64,000 bases of DNA from Synechococcaceae cyanobacterium (GCA_947378425.1 CANCJV010000014.1:1-64000), one strand, 5' to 3'. Shown: positions 1-9,321, numbered from the stretch's first letter. Notes: generated by a model not told the origin, from the letters alone. Program-made: numbers and translations.

Positions 1-665
1 CTCTGGTGGGGAGCTCCGGTTCCGGCAACTCCACGATCATGCGGCTGGTGGCCGGTCTGGAGCGGCCGACGGCTGGAGCTGTGCTGCTGGATGGCCGGGC
101 GGTGCGCGGGCCTGGCTCCGACCGCGGCATGGTGTTTCAGAAGTACAGCCTCTACCCCTGGCTGACGGCGGCCCAGAACGTGGCCTTCGGCATGGAGCTC
201 CAGGGCCGGGGTCGCCCCGAGATCCGCGAGCGCACGGCCTATTTCCTGGAGGTGGTGGGGCTGGCGGCCTCGGCCTCCCTCTTCCCGCGCGAACTCTCCG
301 GTGGCATGCAGCAGCGGGTGGCGATCGCCCGGGCCCTGGCGGCCGAGCCCCAGCTGTTGCTGCTCGATGAGCCCTTCGGCGCCCTTGATCTGCAGATCCG
401 CGAATCGATGCAGGAATTCCTCTATCAGCTGTGGCAACGCACCGGCCTGGCGGCGCTGTTGATCACCCACGATCTCGAAGAGGCGATGCTGCTGGCCCAG
501 CGGCTGCACATTCTGGCACCGCGGCCCGGCCGGATCGTGCGCACGATCAGCCAGGACTCGCAGCGCAGCAACCTGGCCCATCTGCGGGTGTCACCGGAGT
601 TTCTGGAGCTGCGCGAGGACCTGGCCCGTACCCTGCGCAGCCTTGACGGTGCCCAGGGCGTTTGA
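1..665 (+). CDS. ABC transporter ATP-binding protein, nitrate/taurine type (5' partial)
   Basis: ATPase subunit of an importer of the nitrate/sulfonate/bicarbonate class. The gene enters from the left window edge, so the first N-terminal residues (before the P-loop) are missing. Visible are the Q-loop (FQKYSLYPW), the signature LSGGMQQR, Walker B with LLLLDEPFGALD, and the H-loop ITHDLEEA. The Q-loop context and the EAMLLAQR segment are typical of NrtD/TauB/SsuB relatives. The P-loop reads GSSGSGNST: the invariant lysine is asparagine (codon AAC at 24-26). No permease or binding protein is visible downstream, so any partners lie to the left. Substrate is not decided by the sequence. Confidence 0.9.
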   Translation, partial: LVGSSGSGNSTIMRLVAGLERPTAGAVLLDGRAVRGPGSDRGMVFQKYSLYPWLTAAQNVAFGMELQGRGRPEIRERTAYFLEVVGLAASASLFPRELSGGMQQRVAIARALAAEPQLLLLDEPFGALDLQIRESMQEFLYQLWQRTGLAALLITHDLEEAMLLAQRLHILAPRPGRIVRTISQDSQRSNLAHLRVSPEFLELREDLARTLRSLDGAQGV

Positions 666-703
666 GTCCAGCCGCCAGCGGCGGCGTCGAAGGGTCGGCC
701 GGT

Positions 704-883
704 TCAGCGGGCGTCAATCCTGATCTCGCCGGGGATCTCCAGCAATTGCGGCTGGATTCCCAGATAGACAGCCTCCTTGAACAGGGCCTGCTTGGCCAGG
801 GCATCCTGGTGGTGCACCGCCTCGGCGTAGCGCAGCCGCAGCGACTCAATCAAAGCCTGGCGGCGGGGATCATCTGAAGTCAT
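704..883 (-). CDS. small hypothetical protein, 59 aa
   Basis: An ATG-to-TGA frame of 59 codons, starting MTSDDPRRQALIESLRLRY and ending GEIRIDAR. The protein is charged, Ala/Leu/Gln-rich and predicted helical, with no signal peptide or membrane segment. It lies 38 bp beyond the stop of the ABC ATPase on the opposite strand. Coding potential is supported by the helical amphipathic pattern (ESLRLRYAEAVHHQDALAKQALFKEAVYLG) being uninterrupted. The family is not recognised; small cytosolic proteins of this type are common in picocyanobacteria. Confidence 0.55.
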   Translation of the reverse strand: MTSDDPRRQALIESLRLRYAEAVHHQDALAKQALFKEAVYLGIQPQLLEIPGEIRIDAR

Positions 884-974
884 TCGGCAAGTTTATCGGC
901 CGCTGCCCAGGTCAGCTGCGTCGACTCAGGAATCGCTCTGCACGGGGCCTGGGCTCGGGGCGGTTGGGGAGTGA

Positions 975-1310
975 TCACCAGAGCCCCAGGAAGGGCCAGT
1001 CGTTATCGTCGTAGGACTCAAACTGCCAGTGCACGTTGTCACCGCCCCCGGCCTTGGGTGGTCTGGGAGGGCCGCTGAGGGTTTCCGGCGTCATGCCGGG
1101 ACTGGGAAGCACCTGGCAGGAGCAGTGACAGGTGCCATCCGGGTTGAGATAGCCCACGCTGGGCTGGCTGCAGCCGCATTCGCAGGCCTGGGCCAGGGCA
1201 GGATTGGCTTGAGCCGTCAGGGCCAGGGCTGCGATGGCGGCCCCCAGGGCAATGCTGATCGCAGAACGGCTGATCGCGGCGGCGCTGATCGCAAACTGAC
1301 GGGGACGCAT
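975..1310 (-). CDS. small secreted Cys-rich hypothetical protein
   Basis: A 111-residue exported protein. The N-terminus MRPRQFAISAAAISRS is basic and is followed by a long Ala/Leu hydrophobic stretch ending ANPALAQA, a good signal-peptidase I site. The mature part begins CECGCSQPSVGYLNPDGTCHCSCQV, with six cysteines in about 25 residues, then a Pro/Gly-rich linker and an acidic/aromatic tail (YDDNDWPFLGLW). The start at 1310 places the signal peptide at the N-terminus; a longer in-frame start 36 codons upstream adds an unlikely leader. The Cys pairs suggest disulfides or a metal cluster in the periplasm, but the family is not recognised. Confidence 0.6.
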   Translation of the reverse strand: MRPRQFAISAAAISRSAISIALGAAIAALALTAQANPALAQACECGCSQPSVGYLNPDGTCHCSCQVLPSPGMTPETLSGPPRPPKAGGGDNVHWQFESYDDNDWPFLGLW

Positions 1311-1476
1311 GGCTCGATTCCGCAGGATTCCAGTGTGGCCTGCCGAGGGCCTGCCGACTGGAGGTCGGCTGAGATTGATTGCGGGAATGGTATCGAAGTT
1401 ACATCCCTTCGCCAACATCTCATCACCTTGGCCGACTCGAAACGCGATCCATGATCAAGCGACTCACCGGGGTAAA

Positions 1477-2480
1477 ATGGTGCTTCAGTTATGGATGCTA
1501 ACAGGGCTGATGTTGTTGATCATCTTGTTCATTGGTTATTACACTGCTTCGCCCTGGGCTGATGACTGGATCTTCCTCGGCCGATCTGAGGCCTTCGCCG
1601 ATGCAATGGCTTAAATCTTGAAAAAGCTGACACGCTGGAGTCCCTGGCCAGCATCGGAGCCAACGATATTTGCCATGCTTTTCTTGCCCATAAACTTGGG
1701 CTTGCCGCTGATAGTCTTACCCATCCGCTCTTGTTGGCAAGCGATATTCAGTCTCTGTTGCTTCTTTTATGGCCGCTGGCATTCTAACCCTCCCGGGTTG
1801 TCGGTTATGGCAGTCTTTCATGTTCAACCTCCTCAGTCTTCCTGGCCGTCGCCCTCCTGTATCCGCAGCAGATTCACGAGGTGTTGTTCTGGGTTTCGGG
1901 TTCGGCTGCCTACCTGCCAACGCTTGCGGCCTGGATCAGTGGACTCTTGAGTGTCTATGCCTGGGCGGTCACAAAGGAGCGAATTTTCTTCTGGGTCGCT
2001 CCTGTCCTTGTCGCTTGTCGTGATGCCTGTCGCCTTGAAGCGGCAGAGCACGGAAGCGGTGGCAGAGAGGGGTCCCATCTGGATGCACTGCTGTCGGTCC
2101 TGCAGTGGCCCATGGGTCGGACCTGCGATCTGCTCAGCCATCCGGGTGTCTTGAGTGTTCCACTGGTCCTGCTGCTGGCAGTGCTCCTGGTTTCGCAGGT
2201 CAGGTTCCCGGGCCCGGCCGCTCCGGTCTCAAGGCTGCACTGACGGGCCTTGGTCATTTATGCCGGGTCATCGTTGCTGACTGCTGCTGGAATTCGCTCT
2301 TGCCTCGCCTCCGCTTTCGGTCCGCTCGTTGTTTATGGATAGCGGCATGAAATTATGTCACTGTTTCTGCTGATTCTGTTTTTGGCAATGGCGCTGGCGG
2401 CTGTGATGCCAACTGTTTTGCTTGATTTGTTTCGCTCTCAAGGATCCCAGGTTATTTCGCTGTCGCTCCCGATCCTGTGA
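1477..2480 (+). pseudogene. decayed polytopic membrane protein, several frames
   Basis: No intact gene fits here, but hydrophobic peptides occur one after another in different frames. At 1477-1614 there is a 45-residue start (MVLQLWMLTG, then a membrane helix and SPWADDWIFL). Near 1860-1990 another frame reads HEVLFWVSGSAAYLPTLAAW followed by a helix. At 2141-2243 there is a run of LVLLLAVLLV, and at 2355-2480 a 41-codon helix peptide MSLFLLILFLAMALAAVMP. The ADDW element followed later by an E-x(3)-FW-x-SGS-x-x-Y element resembles GT-C-like or DUF6056-like membrane proteins. I infer the remains of one such gene. Local GC is lower than in the flanks. Confidence 0.4.
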
Positions 2481-2767
2481 CTCCTGGTGATACTGTCACC
2501 GTCGATTCGTGGAATTATTGGTGATGCGTTAATCAAGGTAGCTGGCCGCGAGTCATTGCTAATTCTCGTGGCCAGTGATGGAAAAGAAGCAAGCCACGAT
2601 TTGCGTTGCAAGCGCAGTGCTCATGCTCTGGTGTTGCCGACAGGAGAATGGTCAAGGCCTTCTCTTCAAGCCCGTATTCAGTCCGACCATGCTCCCGGGT
2701 CTGAGCTGCAAACGCTCAACCTGTCGCTGCTTGCGCATTCAGCGGCCTGGGTCGCCAGCTGGCCGGA
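2481..2767. other. non-coding tail of the decayed locus
   Basis: About 290 bases between the last hydrophobic fragment and the nitroreductase stop. Open frames exist, but their translations look like noise (Arg/Ser/Cys-rich with no recognisable pattern). It is probably the eroded 3' part of the upstream membrane-protein gene. Confidence 0.3.
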
Positions 2768-3415
2768 TCAGCGATACTCGATCAGCTCCGAGGCGGAGTA
2801 GCGAACCTTGGCCAACGCGGCGTATTTGTCTGCGTCGCTGCGATAACCGCAGGCACAAACCACACAGGTGCGGTAGTCACTGGCTTCCAATCCCAGAATT
2901 CTGTCGTAGTCCGGCGGTGAGAATCCCTCAATCGCGCAGGTGTCGATGGAGAGCAGGGCTGCAGCGGTGATCAGGTTGCCGAGAGCGATATAAACCTGAT
3001 TCGAGCTCCAGCGATCGATGCTCTGGCTGCGGGGGCCGTCGATCAGATCAATCTGGATCATCTTGCGGTAGCCATCCAGGCTGCTGGCTTCCACCCCCCT
3101 GGCTGCGGCGGTGGCGTTGATCAGCCGCTCCGAATCCTCGGCCTTGATGGTGCGTTGGCAGAGCATGACCACCAGATGGGAGCAATCGGTGATCTGGGAC
3201 TGATTCCAGGAGTGGGGCCGCAACTCCTGGCGCAGGCCCGGATCCTGGACCACCAGGAATTTCCAGGGTTGCAACCCATAGGAGGACGGTGTCAGCACCA
3301 GGGCCTGCTCCAGGGTCGACCAGAGCTGGGCGGGGATGATCCGTTCAGGGTCAAACACCTTGGTCGCATAGCGCCACTGCAGTGCTTCGAGCAGGGATTC
3401 CGGCGCGATGGTCAT
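2768..3415 (-). CDS. nitroreductase family NAD(P)H oxidoreductase
   Basis: A 215-residue FMN enzyme of the NfsB/DrgA-like nitroreductase family, which reduces nitroaromatics, quinones or flavins with NAD(P)H as a cytosolic dimer. The N-terminal RYATKVFDPERIIP is the family's RrS-x-R-x-F segment, SSYGLQPWKFLVVQD is the FMN-binding element, and the late GFSPPDYDRILGL plus VVCACGYRSDADKYAALAKVRY match the C-terminal FMN/dimer segment. Length is as expected. It is transcribed away from the ABC permease gene, with about 150 bp between the two starts. Physiological substrate is unknown. Confidence 0.9.
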   Translation of the reverse strand: MTIAPESLLEALQWRYATKVFDPERIIPAQLWSTLEQALVLTPSSYGLQPWKFLVVQDPGLRQELRPHSWNQSQITDCSHLVVMLCQRTIKAEDSERLINATAAARGVEASSLDGYRKMIQIDLIDGPRSQSIDRWSSNQVYIALGNLITAAALLSIDTCAIEGFSPPDYDRILGLEASDYRTCVVCACGYRSDADKYAALAKVRYSASELIEYR

Positions 3416-3562
3416 GGCGTTCGTCCTGATTCAGGTTCCACCCTCTCACGTTGTCGTCGTTGTGGTCGTGCCGGGATTCGGCTCGCTTCCTATCGGCCGA
3501 AACGGGCCGGTCGCCCCGCGCAGCTAGCCTTCAGGCCGCTCCAGGGACCCCTTCGCCGCCCC

Positions 3563-4411
3563 ATGTCCCTTCCCTCCAGCGGCCCCCAGCGCTCCCTTGC
3601 GGCCACGGCCCTTCAGCTGGTGGCCCTGGTGCTGACGGCTCTGCTGATGCTGCTGCCGTTGCTGTGGCTGGTCAGCACCTCGCTCAAGGGCCCTGGCGAG
3701 AACATCTTCACCAGCCCGCCGGCCCTGCTGCCCGCCCAGCCCAGCCTGGCGGCCTACCGCCAGCTGTTCGCGGCCAATCCGATGGCCACCTATCTGCTCA
3801 ACAGCACCATCGTCAGTGCCCTGGCGGTGCTCGCCAACCTGCTGTTCTGCTCCCTGGCGGCCTATCCGCTGGCGCGCCTGCGGTTTCGAGGGCGGGGCCT
3901 GGTGCTGGCCCTGGTGGTGGCGACGATCCTGATTCCGTTTCAGGTGGTGATGATCCCGCTCTACCTGCTGATGGTGCAGCTGGGTCTGCGCAACACGCTC
4001 TGGGCTCTGATTCTTCCCCAGGCTGCCACCGCCTTCGGCATCTTTCTGCTGCGCCAGAGCTTTCTCGGGGTGCCGGTGGAACTGGAGGAGGCGGCCCGCA
4101 TCGATGGCTGCACGCCGATCGGCGCCTGGTGGAACGTGATGATTCCTGCCGCCCGGGCCGATCTGATCACGTTGGCGATGTTTGTGTTCATCGGCACCTG
4201 GAGTGATTTTCTCTGGCCCCTGATCATTCTTGACGATCCATCGCTTTACACCCTGCCCCTGGGACTGCAGCAACTGTCCAGCAGTTTTTCCCTGGACTGG
4301 CGGCTGGTGGCGGCGGGATCGGTGGTCTCGATTCTGCCGGTGCTGGTGCTGTTCGTGCTGCTGCAGCGCTACATCCTGCCCAGTGCCACAGGGGATGCGG
4401 TCAAGGGATAG
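3563..4411 (+). CDS. carbohydrate ABC transporter permease (MalG type)
   Basis: Inner-membrane permease of 282 residues with six predicted helices. It starts with a short polar N-terminus, then LVALVLTALLMLLPLLWLVSTSLK. The EAA loop that docks the ATPase reads VELEEAARIDGCTPIGAWW, the signature of the MalG/UgpE/GgtD family of sugar permeases. The late helix has FIGTWSDFLWPLIIL, also typical. I start it at the ATG at 3563 because upstream codons in the frame give a soluble Arg/Gly-rich leader. It stands alone: no partner permease, ATPase or binding protein is adjacent. In cyanobacteria such orphan permeases are often GgtD of the glucosylglycerol system, which is a suggestion only. Confidence 0.9.
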   Translation: MSLPSSGPQRSLAATALQLVALVLTALLMLLPLLWLVSTSLKGPGENIFTSPPALLPAQPSLAAYRQLFAANPMATYLLNSTIVSALAVLANLLFCSLAAYPLARLRFRGRGLVLALVVATILIPFQVVMIPLYLLMVQLGLRNTLWALILPQAATAFGIFLLRQSFLGVPVELEEAARIDGCTPIGAWWNVMIPAARADLITLAMFVFIGTWSDFLWPLIILDDPSLYTLPLGLQQLSSSFSLDWRLVAAGSVVSILPVLVLFVLLQRYILPSATGDAVKG

Positions 4412-4530
4412 CCCCTGCTGTCCATGCGCTGGAACTGGCCTGCTGGAACTGGTCCGCCCGATCTGATCGGCACGATCGGGGCGTCCTGGCGCTGAGCAGA
4501 CCTCGGCGGCCCTGATCCGCCGCGTCACGC

Positions 4531-5061
4531 TCAGAGATTTCCCGCTGGCGGGCGCAGCAGGGTGGCGCCCGGTCGGGGTGAGCCCGGCAGCAGGGCGGAG
4601 GGGCGCGTAGGGCTGGCAGCCTGGGGTGTTGAGATCGGTCTGGGGGGCTCGGAGGACCCTTCGATCGTTGGTCTTGAGAGACTGAGCAATTGCTGGAGCT
4701 CCTGCCTGAGGGCCTGCTGCTGACGGTCCACATCGCGCAGATGGTCGCCGACCTTTTCCACCGATTGCAATCGCTGGATCATCGACTCAAGCTGTTGTTC
4801 CATCGCCGTGGTGCGATCCTGCGACCGTGAATTCTCGATCGTGCTGAGCTTCTGCTCCAGCTCGCCGACGATGGCGGCCTGCTCCCGCACTTTGCCGAGC
4901 ACCACCAGAAACAGCACCACCAGCATGGTGCTGATGCTGAGCTGCACCCAGGCCAGCCACAGGGGCTGGCCCCCCGGTCCCGGTCGGCGCTGGACTCGGC
5001 TTCGTTCGCCGGGGTTGCCGTCGCGATCCGAGGCGCCGTTGCGTGGGTGGGAGGGGGCCAT
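4531..5061 (-). CDS. membrane-anchored coiled-coil hypothetical protein
   Basis: A 176-residue protein with a basic, Arg/Gly/Pro-rich N-terminus (residues 1-33), a single membrane helix (LAWVQLSISTMLVVLFLVVLG), then a Glu/Gln-rich coiled coil (about residues 57-128, including VGELEQKLSTIENS and QQALRQELQQLL), and a Pro/Ser-rich tail. By topology it would be anchored by the helix with the coiled coil on one side. No enzyme motif is present and the family is not recognised. Confidence 0.65.
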   Translation of the reverse strand: MAPSHPRNGASDRDGNPGERSRVQRRPGPGGQPLWLAWVQLSISTMLVVLFLVVLGKVREQAAIVGELEQKLSTIENSRSQDRTTAMEQQLESMIQRLQSVEKVGDHLRDVDRQQQALRQELQQLLSLSRPTIEGSSEPPRPISTPQAASPTRPSALLPGSPRPGATLLRPPAGNL

Positions 5062-5232
5062 GGTGCGCTGGAGGGGCCGAGATCGTGTTGCCTGGATTCT
5101 GCTGCCACGCCCCCGCCGCTGACCACGGCTCTCAATGGTGGCACTGCTTCAGGGAATTGCTTCAGGGATCTGAGTCACGGCGCCGGCCTCGCCGCCACGA
5201 CCCCGCCATGGTCTCGCCAAGACTCCGCTCGC

Positions 5233-6756
5233 TCAGTGCTCGGCGGAACGGGCCGCTCCACCCGCCAGCAGGGCCTTGCGGGTTTCGTCGTACACGGCCT
5301 GGGCCGTGGCGGCACTGTCCCCCATGCAGGTCATGCCCAGCTTGCCGAACTCCGACAGGCAGCCCAGCAGATGGAAGACACTGCCCCGCAGTCGGGCCGG
5401 GTCGTAGTGCAGCCCGGCCTCGGCGACGATGTCGACCAGGTCGAGGGGCAGCAGGCCCCGCAGCCGGGGATCACAGAGGTTGTCGGTGGCGACGTAGTGC
5501 ACCGGCTGGCCTGTGGGGGAGAGAAAGCGCCCGCTGAGCGGGTCGAGATCGCCGTTGGTGATCGCCCGCAGGGCCATGTAGGGGTGGGTGGTTCCCCCCT
5601 GGCGCAGGTTCACCTCGATCGCCTGCACGTCCCAGTGATCGCCGAAGCGCCGGGCGATGAAATCGACGGCGTAGCGCTCAAGGGCACCCTCGGCGGCCAG
5701 GGCCTCGCCCACCGCCTGGCCATGGCGCATCAGTTCCAGCCGGTAGGGATCCTCGGCAGGGAAGCGGCAGCCCAGGTAGGTCTGGCCGCTCGCTCCGCCG
5801 AGGATCTGTTCGTGGGTGGAGAGCACCTCGACGGCACCGCCGGGGTGGATCGTGCCCTGAACGCTGGGGGACGTGAGCGCATCGCCCCCCTGCAGCCAGG
5901 CCTCCACCAGGGCCCCCTGCTCCGCCACCAGCTGCCGCCACTGGGGCGGCGGCATCGGCAGGCTCTCCATCGCCTGGCGCAAGCGCCGGCGGCGTTCCGC
6001 CGGGCTGTGTTCGGCCAGGGCCAGGGGCTCAAGCTCCAGCGGGGCATTGCCCTCGCCGCTGAAGCCCTGGTTGAGCTTGACGACGCAGCGTCTGAGATCC
6101 GGATGGGCCTCCCAGAGCTCGGCGGTCACCTCCGCCAGGCCGTCGAGATTATGCACCAGGCCGCTGCCAGGCGGATGGGGCACGCCGCAGCGGGCGAACA
6201 GCTCGCGGCTGCCTGCTTTGCTTCCCCAGTAGCCCAGGGCCGGATCGGTACCCAGCAGCGGCACCTGCAGCAGCTCTGAGAGGCGCTTTTCCAGCTCGGT
6301 GACCACGTAGCAGGCGATGAAGCTGCGGCCGGGCCGGAGCAGCTCCTTGATGCGGGCCAAGAGGGCAGGGCGCTCCAGCAGCTTTTCGGTCAGCGGCCGG
6401 CTGGAGGCATCGTCGGCGTCAAACAGGTGCAGCCGCTTGCGGGCATGGGAGGCGGGCACGCCCGGCAGCAGCTCCAGCACCGCATCCACCACCAGTTCGG
6501 GCAGCAGCTTGCTGGTGACATAGATCATCCGCACCCCGGGATCCCGCAGCCGGATCAGGGAGAACAGCTGGCGTTCCTCGTAGTTGTGCGCTCCGGTGAC
6601 CAGCTCGAGCTGGGCCCGGTCGACCGACAGCGAGGGCAGCATCAACAGGTCGAAATCGAGACCGTTGCCGTCGTGTTCGCGGCCCCATTCGGGCCGCAGC
6701 TGGGCCTGGAGCTCGGCAAAGCTCAGGGTCATGGAGGCTTTGGATTCACTGCTCAT
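5233..6756 (-). CDS. PGM1-related ATP-grasp peptide ligase-like protein
   Basis: A 507-residue protein of the peptide ligase PGM1-related family: a pre-ATP-grasp domain (first about 150 residues, including DLLMLPSLSVDRAQLELVTGAHNYEERQ) followed by an ATP-grasp fold. Visible ATP-grasp features are CVVKLNQGFSGEGN (lysine and Gly-rich loop), the Glu of LVEAWLQGG, and the metal-binding EVNLRQGGTTHP near residue 382. PGM1 in streptomycetes joins amino acids to a peptide in pheganomycin synthesis; cyanobacterial homologues are common but of unknown substrate. No peptide precursor gene is adjacent. It is divergent from the SemiSWEET gene. Confidence 0.85.
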   Translation of the reverse strand: MSSESKASMTLSFAELQAQLRPEWGREHDGNGLDFDLLMLPSLSVDRAQLELVTGAHNYEERQLFSLIRLRDPGVRMIYVTSKLLPELVVDAVLELLPGVPASHARKRLHLFDADDASSRPLTEKLLERPALLARIKELLRPGRSFIACYVVTELEKRLSELLQVPLLGTDPALGYWGSKAGSRELFARCGVPHPPGSGLVHNLDGLAEVTAELWEAHPDLRRCVVKLNQGFSGEGNAPLELEPLALAEHSPAERRRRLRQAMESLPMPPPQWRQLVAEQGALVEAWLQGGDALTSPSVQGTIHPGGAVEVLSTHEQILGGASGQTYLGCRFPAEDPYRLELMRHGQAVGEALAAEGALERYAVDFIARRFGDHWDVQAIEVNLRQGGTTHPYMALRAITNGDLDPLSGRFLSPTGQPVHYVATDNLCDPRLRGLLPLDLVDIVAEAGLHYDPARLRGSVFHLLGCLSEFGKLGMTCMGDSAATAQAVYDETRKALLAGGAARSAEH

Positions 6757-6891
6757 GCTGCTCGCTCACGGGGCTGGTGGTCGGGATGAAACCGGTGGCG
6801 CCGTGGTTCGCCATCGCCCGGATCGGACCCGCCCTGGTTGTGGCATAGACCCGCTGAAGGGCAGATTACGGAGCCGTCACCGCCCCACTCC

Positions 6892-7191
6892 ATGGCCCAT
6901 CCGTTGCCCGTGACCTTGCTGGGCTACGGAGCGGCCACGCTCACCACCTTGAGCTTCTTTCCCCAGGCGATCAAGACCGTGCGCAGCCGGGACACCAGCG
7001 GCATCTCCCTGCCGATGTACGTGCTGTTCACCCTGGGCATCACCCTCTGGGGGATCTACGGCCTGATCACCCACGACGGCCCCCTGATCGCCGCCAACGC
7101 CATCACCCTGGTGCCGGCGATCACGGTGCTGGAACGCAAGATCAGCTCGATGCGGGCCAGTGAAGGAGCCAGGCTCTGGCGCGGTTTCTGA
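6892..7191 (+). CDS. SemiSWEET-type sugar transporter
   Basis: A 99-residue membrane protein with three predicted helices and the PQ-loop motif FFPQAIKTVRSRDTSGIS, the hallmark of SemiSWEETs. SemiSWEETs dimerise to form a sugar pore. The second helix (MYVLFTLGITLWGIYGLI) and third helix (LIAANAITLVPAITVL) also match. I use the ATG at 6892, which begins MAHPLPVTLLGYGAA; a start 18 codons upstream would add a polar leader. It is convergent with the PgpH-like gene downstream. Confidence 0.88.
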   Translation: MAHPLPVTLLGYGAATLTTLSFFPQAIKTVRSRDTSGISLPMYVLFTLGITLWGIYGLITHDGPLIAANAITLVPAITVLERKISSMRASEGARLWRGF

Positions 7192-7221
7192 AGGGGGCGG
7201 CTGCTGCTCCCCGGACGGAAA

Positions 7222-9321
7222 TCAGGCGCTGAAGGCCTTGCGGGCCGGGATCGGATAGGGGATGCGGCGATGGCGCATCCGTTTCCACACCCGCACGAAG
7301 GCCCGGATCACCAGTTCCAGTTCGGCCCTGCCGATGCCGCTGCCCGCCAGTTGGCCGTCACTCTGGCGGGCCTCAACGATGCGCCGCACCATGGTCCGGG
7401 CCTGCTCCTCCGTCGTCCCCGGCGGCAGGGAGCGCAGGGCGGCCTCGCAGCCATCGGCCAGCATCAGGATCGCCGTTTCGCGGCTGCGGGGGATCGGCCC
7501 GCGGTAGCGGAAACGTTCCTCGGGGATGGAGGGGTCCCGTTCGCGGGCCTGGTGCAGGAAGTAGCCCATCTTCAGCATCCCCTGATGTTCGGGGATGAAG
7601 TCGGCCAGTGGCCGGGGCAGCCGGTAGCGCCGGGCCAGCTTCAGACCCTCGTCGACATGAGCCTGCAAAATGGCGGCGCTGGCCACGGGATCGTCGAGGC
7701 GGTCGTGGGGATTGCCGCCGGTTTCGTCCTGGTTCTCGATGAACCACTGGGGGCCGTGCAGCTTGCCGACATCGTGGTAGAGGGCGCCGGTGCGGATCAG
7801 GTCGACGTCGGCCTGGATGGCCCGGGCCCCCTCCTCCGCCAGGCCACAGATCATCAGGGTGTGCTCGAACGTGCCCGGTGCCTCGGTGGACAGCCGCCGC
7901 AGCAGGGGCCGCTCGAGGTCGGCCAGTTCCATCAGCCTGGCGCGGGTGAGCAGGCCGAAGAAGCTCTCCACCAGCGGCGCCAGGATCAGGCCGGCCATCA
8001 GCAACCCCCCCACCATCAGCGCCTCGCCGAACAGGTCATTGCCCCGGGGCCAGTGGCCCGGAGCCGCTGCGCCCAGGCCGCAGAGGCTGGCCAGCTGGAT
8101 CACCAGCCCCTGAACGAGCATCGCCCCCAGGGGCAGCAGCACGGCCAGCTGCAGCAGCTGGGCCCGGTTGCGCTGGCGTCCGGCCAGCAGGGCCGCCAGC
8201 ACCCCCACCAGCGCCGCGATCGCCAGGCGGCATTCGAGCAGGTCGTTGAGGGGATAGGGCCAGATCAGGCTGGCCGCCGCCAGCCAGGCCAATCCCGCCA
8301 CCGTGCCCAGACCCTGGGCCAGCAGCAGGGTGGGGGGAACGAGCAGGGCCAGGGGGCTGGCGTGGACGCCGAGCACCAGCTTGAAGCCCTGCACCGTCAA
8401 CAGCATCGCCAGGGCCAGCAGGGCCTGGCGCGGCTCCAGGCTGGCCCGCCAGCGCCTCATCACCAGCAGCATGACGGTACAGGCGGCCAGGGCTTCGCTG
8501 AAGTGGCCCAGCCAGGGCAGGGGGCGGGGGCGGCGGTTGATCAGTCCGAAGTAATCGAGCACATCGAAAGCCTGGGAGCTGATCAGCTCGCCCTGGCGGG
8601 TGATCAGGTCCCCCTGCCGGACCGTGATCGTCGGCAGGCCGTGTTGGCTGACCAGTTCTTCGATGCGCCGCTGGCTGAGGAAGGTGTCACTGCGCAGGTT
8701 GGTGCGTCCCTCGAGGCTGGCGGCGATCAGGCGACTGCCCAGGCTGCGCCCCGGCAGCGGTTGATCCTCCAGCTGCAGATTGGCGGCCTCGAGCAGGGGA
8801 CCATCAGCGACGCTCGCCACCACGCCCTGGCTGAGCATGCGCAGCTGGGCCTGGCGCACGGCCCGCTCCCAGCCCGCCAGCTGGCTTGGGCCGAGACGCT
8901 GCAGCCATTGCCGCTCGGCGGCGGTGAGATTGAGCGGATCGACACGGGCCTGTTGGCTGCCCCGTTGCTGCTGCACCTGGCTCAGGCTGCGATCGAGCTC
9001 GTGCTGCAGTTGGCGGCTGGCCCGCTCATCCACCACCTGCACCTGGGTGCGGGGCATCAGCTGGCTGCGCCGCTGCTCCAGGGCCGCACTGTCCATCACG
9101 GTGGCGTCCTTGGGCGCCCGGACAGTGAAGGGGGCCGGCAGACCGGGCCGCGGGCTGGGCTCCACCAGCCAGGGCCAGCTGGTCAGCAGGGCCACCAACA
9201 GGCAAGCCAGCACGACAGCCCCCATGCCGCTGGGGCGCCAGGCCACGATCGCCAGGCGGGGGCGCTCCAGCCTCAGAAGGCTGCGCCACAGGGATCGGAG
9301 CCGCCGGAGGCCGTTGGCCAT
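7222..9321 (-). CDS. 7TM-HD phosphohydrolase, PgpH-like c-di-AMP phosphodiesterase
   Basis: A 699-residue membrane protein with the PgpH architecture: one N-terminal helix, an extracytoplasmic 7TMR-HDED domain (about residues 60-270), a block of seven helices (about 275-450) and a C-terminal HD domain. The HD domain has APGTFEHTLMI, then GALYHDVGKLHGPQWFIENQ with the His-Asp pair, NPHDRLDDP, HVDEGLKLA and IPEHQGMLKMGYF. The last element differs from the usual HHGT of PgpH. Characterised PgpH proteins hydrolyse c-di-AMP; cyanobacteria make this messenger for osmotic and night adaptation. It is divergent from folD. Confidence 0.9.
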   Translation of the reverse strand: MANGLRRLRSLWRSLLRLERPRLAIVAWRPSGMGAVVLACLLVALLTSWPWLVEPSPRPGLPAPFTVRAPKDATVMDSAALEQRRSQLMPRTQVQVVDERASRQLQHELDRSLSQVQQQRGSQQARVDPLNLTAAERQWLQRLGPSQLAGWERAVRQAQLRMLSQGVVASVADGPLLEAANLQLEDQPLPGRSLGSRLIAASLEGRTNLRSDTFLSQRRIEELVSQHGLPTITVRQGDLITRQGELISSQAFDVLDYFGLINRRPRPLPWLGHFSEALAACTVMLLVMRRWRASLEPRQALLALAMLLTVQGFKLVLGVHASPLALLVPPTLLLAQGLGTVAGLAWLAAASLIWPYPLNDLLECRLAIAALVGVLAALLAGRQRNRAQLLQLAVLLPLGAMLVQGLVIQLASLCGLGAAAPGHWPRGNDLFGEALMVGGLLMAGLILAPLVESFFGLLTRARLMELADLERPLLRRLSTEAPGTFEHTLMICGLAEEGARAIQADVDLIRTGALYHDVGKLHGPQWFIENQDETGGNPHDRLDDPVASAAILQAHVDEGLKLARRYRLPRPLADFIPEHQGMLKMGYFLHQARERDPSIPEERFRYRGPIPRSRETAILMLADGCEAALRSLPPGTTEEQARTMVRRIVEARQSDGQLAGSGIGRAELELVIRAFVRVWKRMRHRRIPYPIPARKAFSA

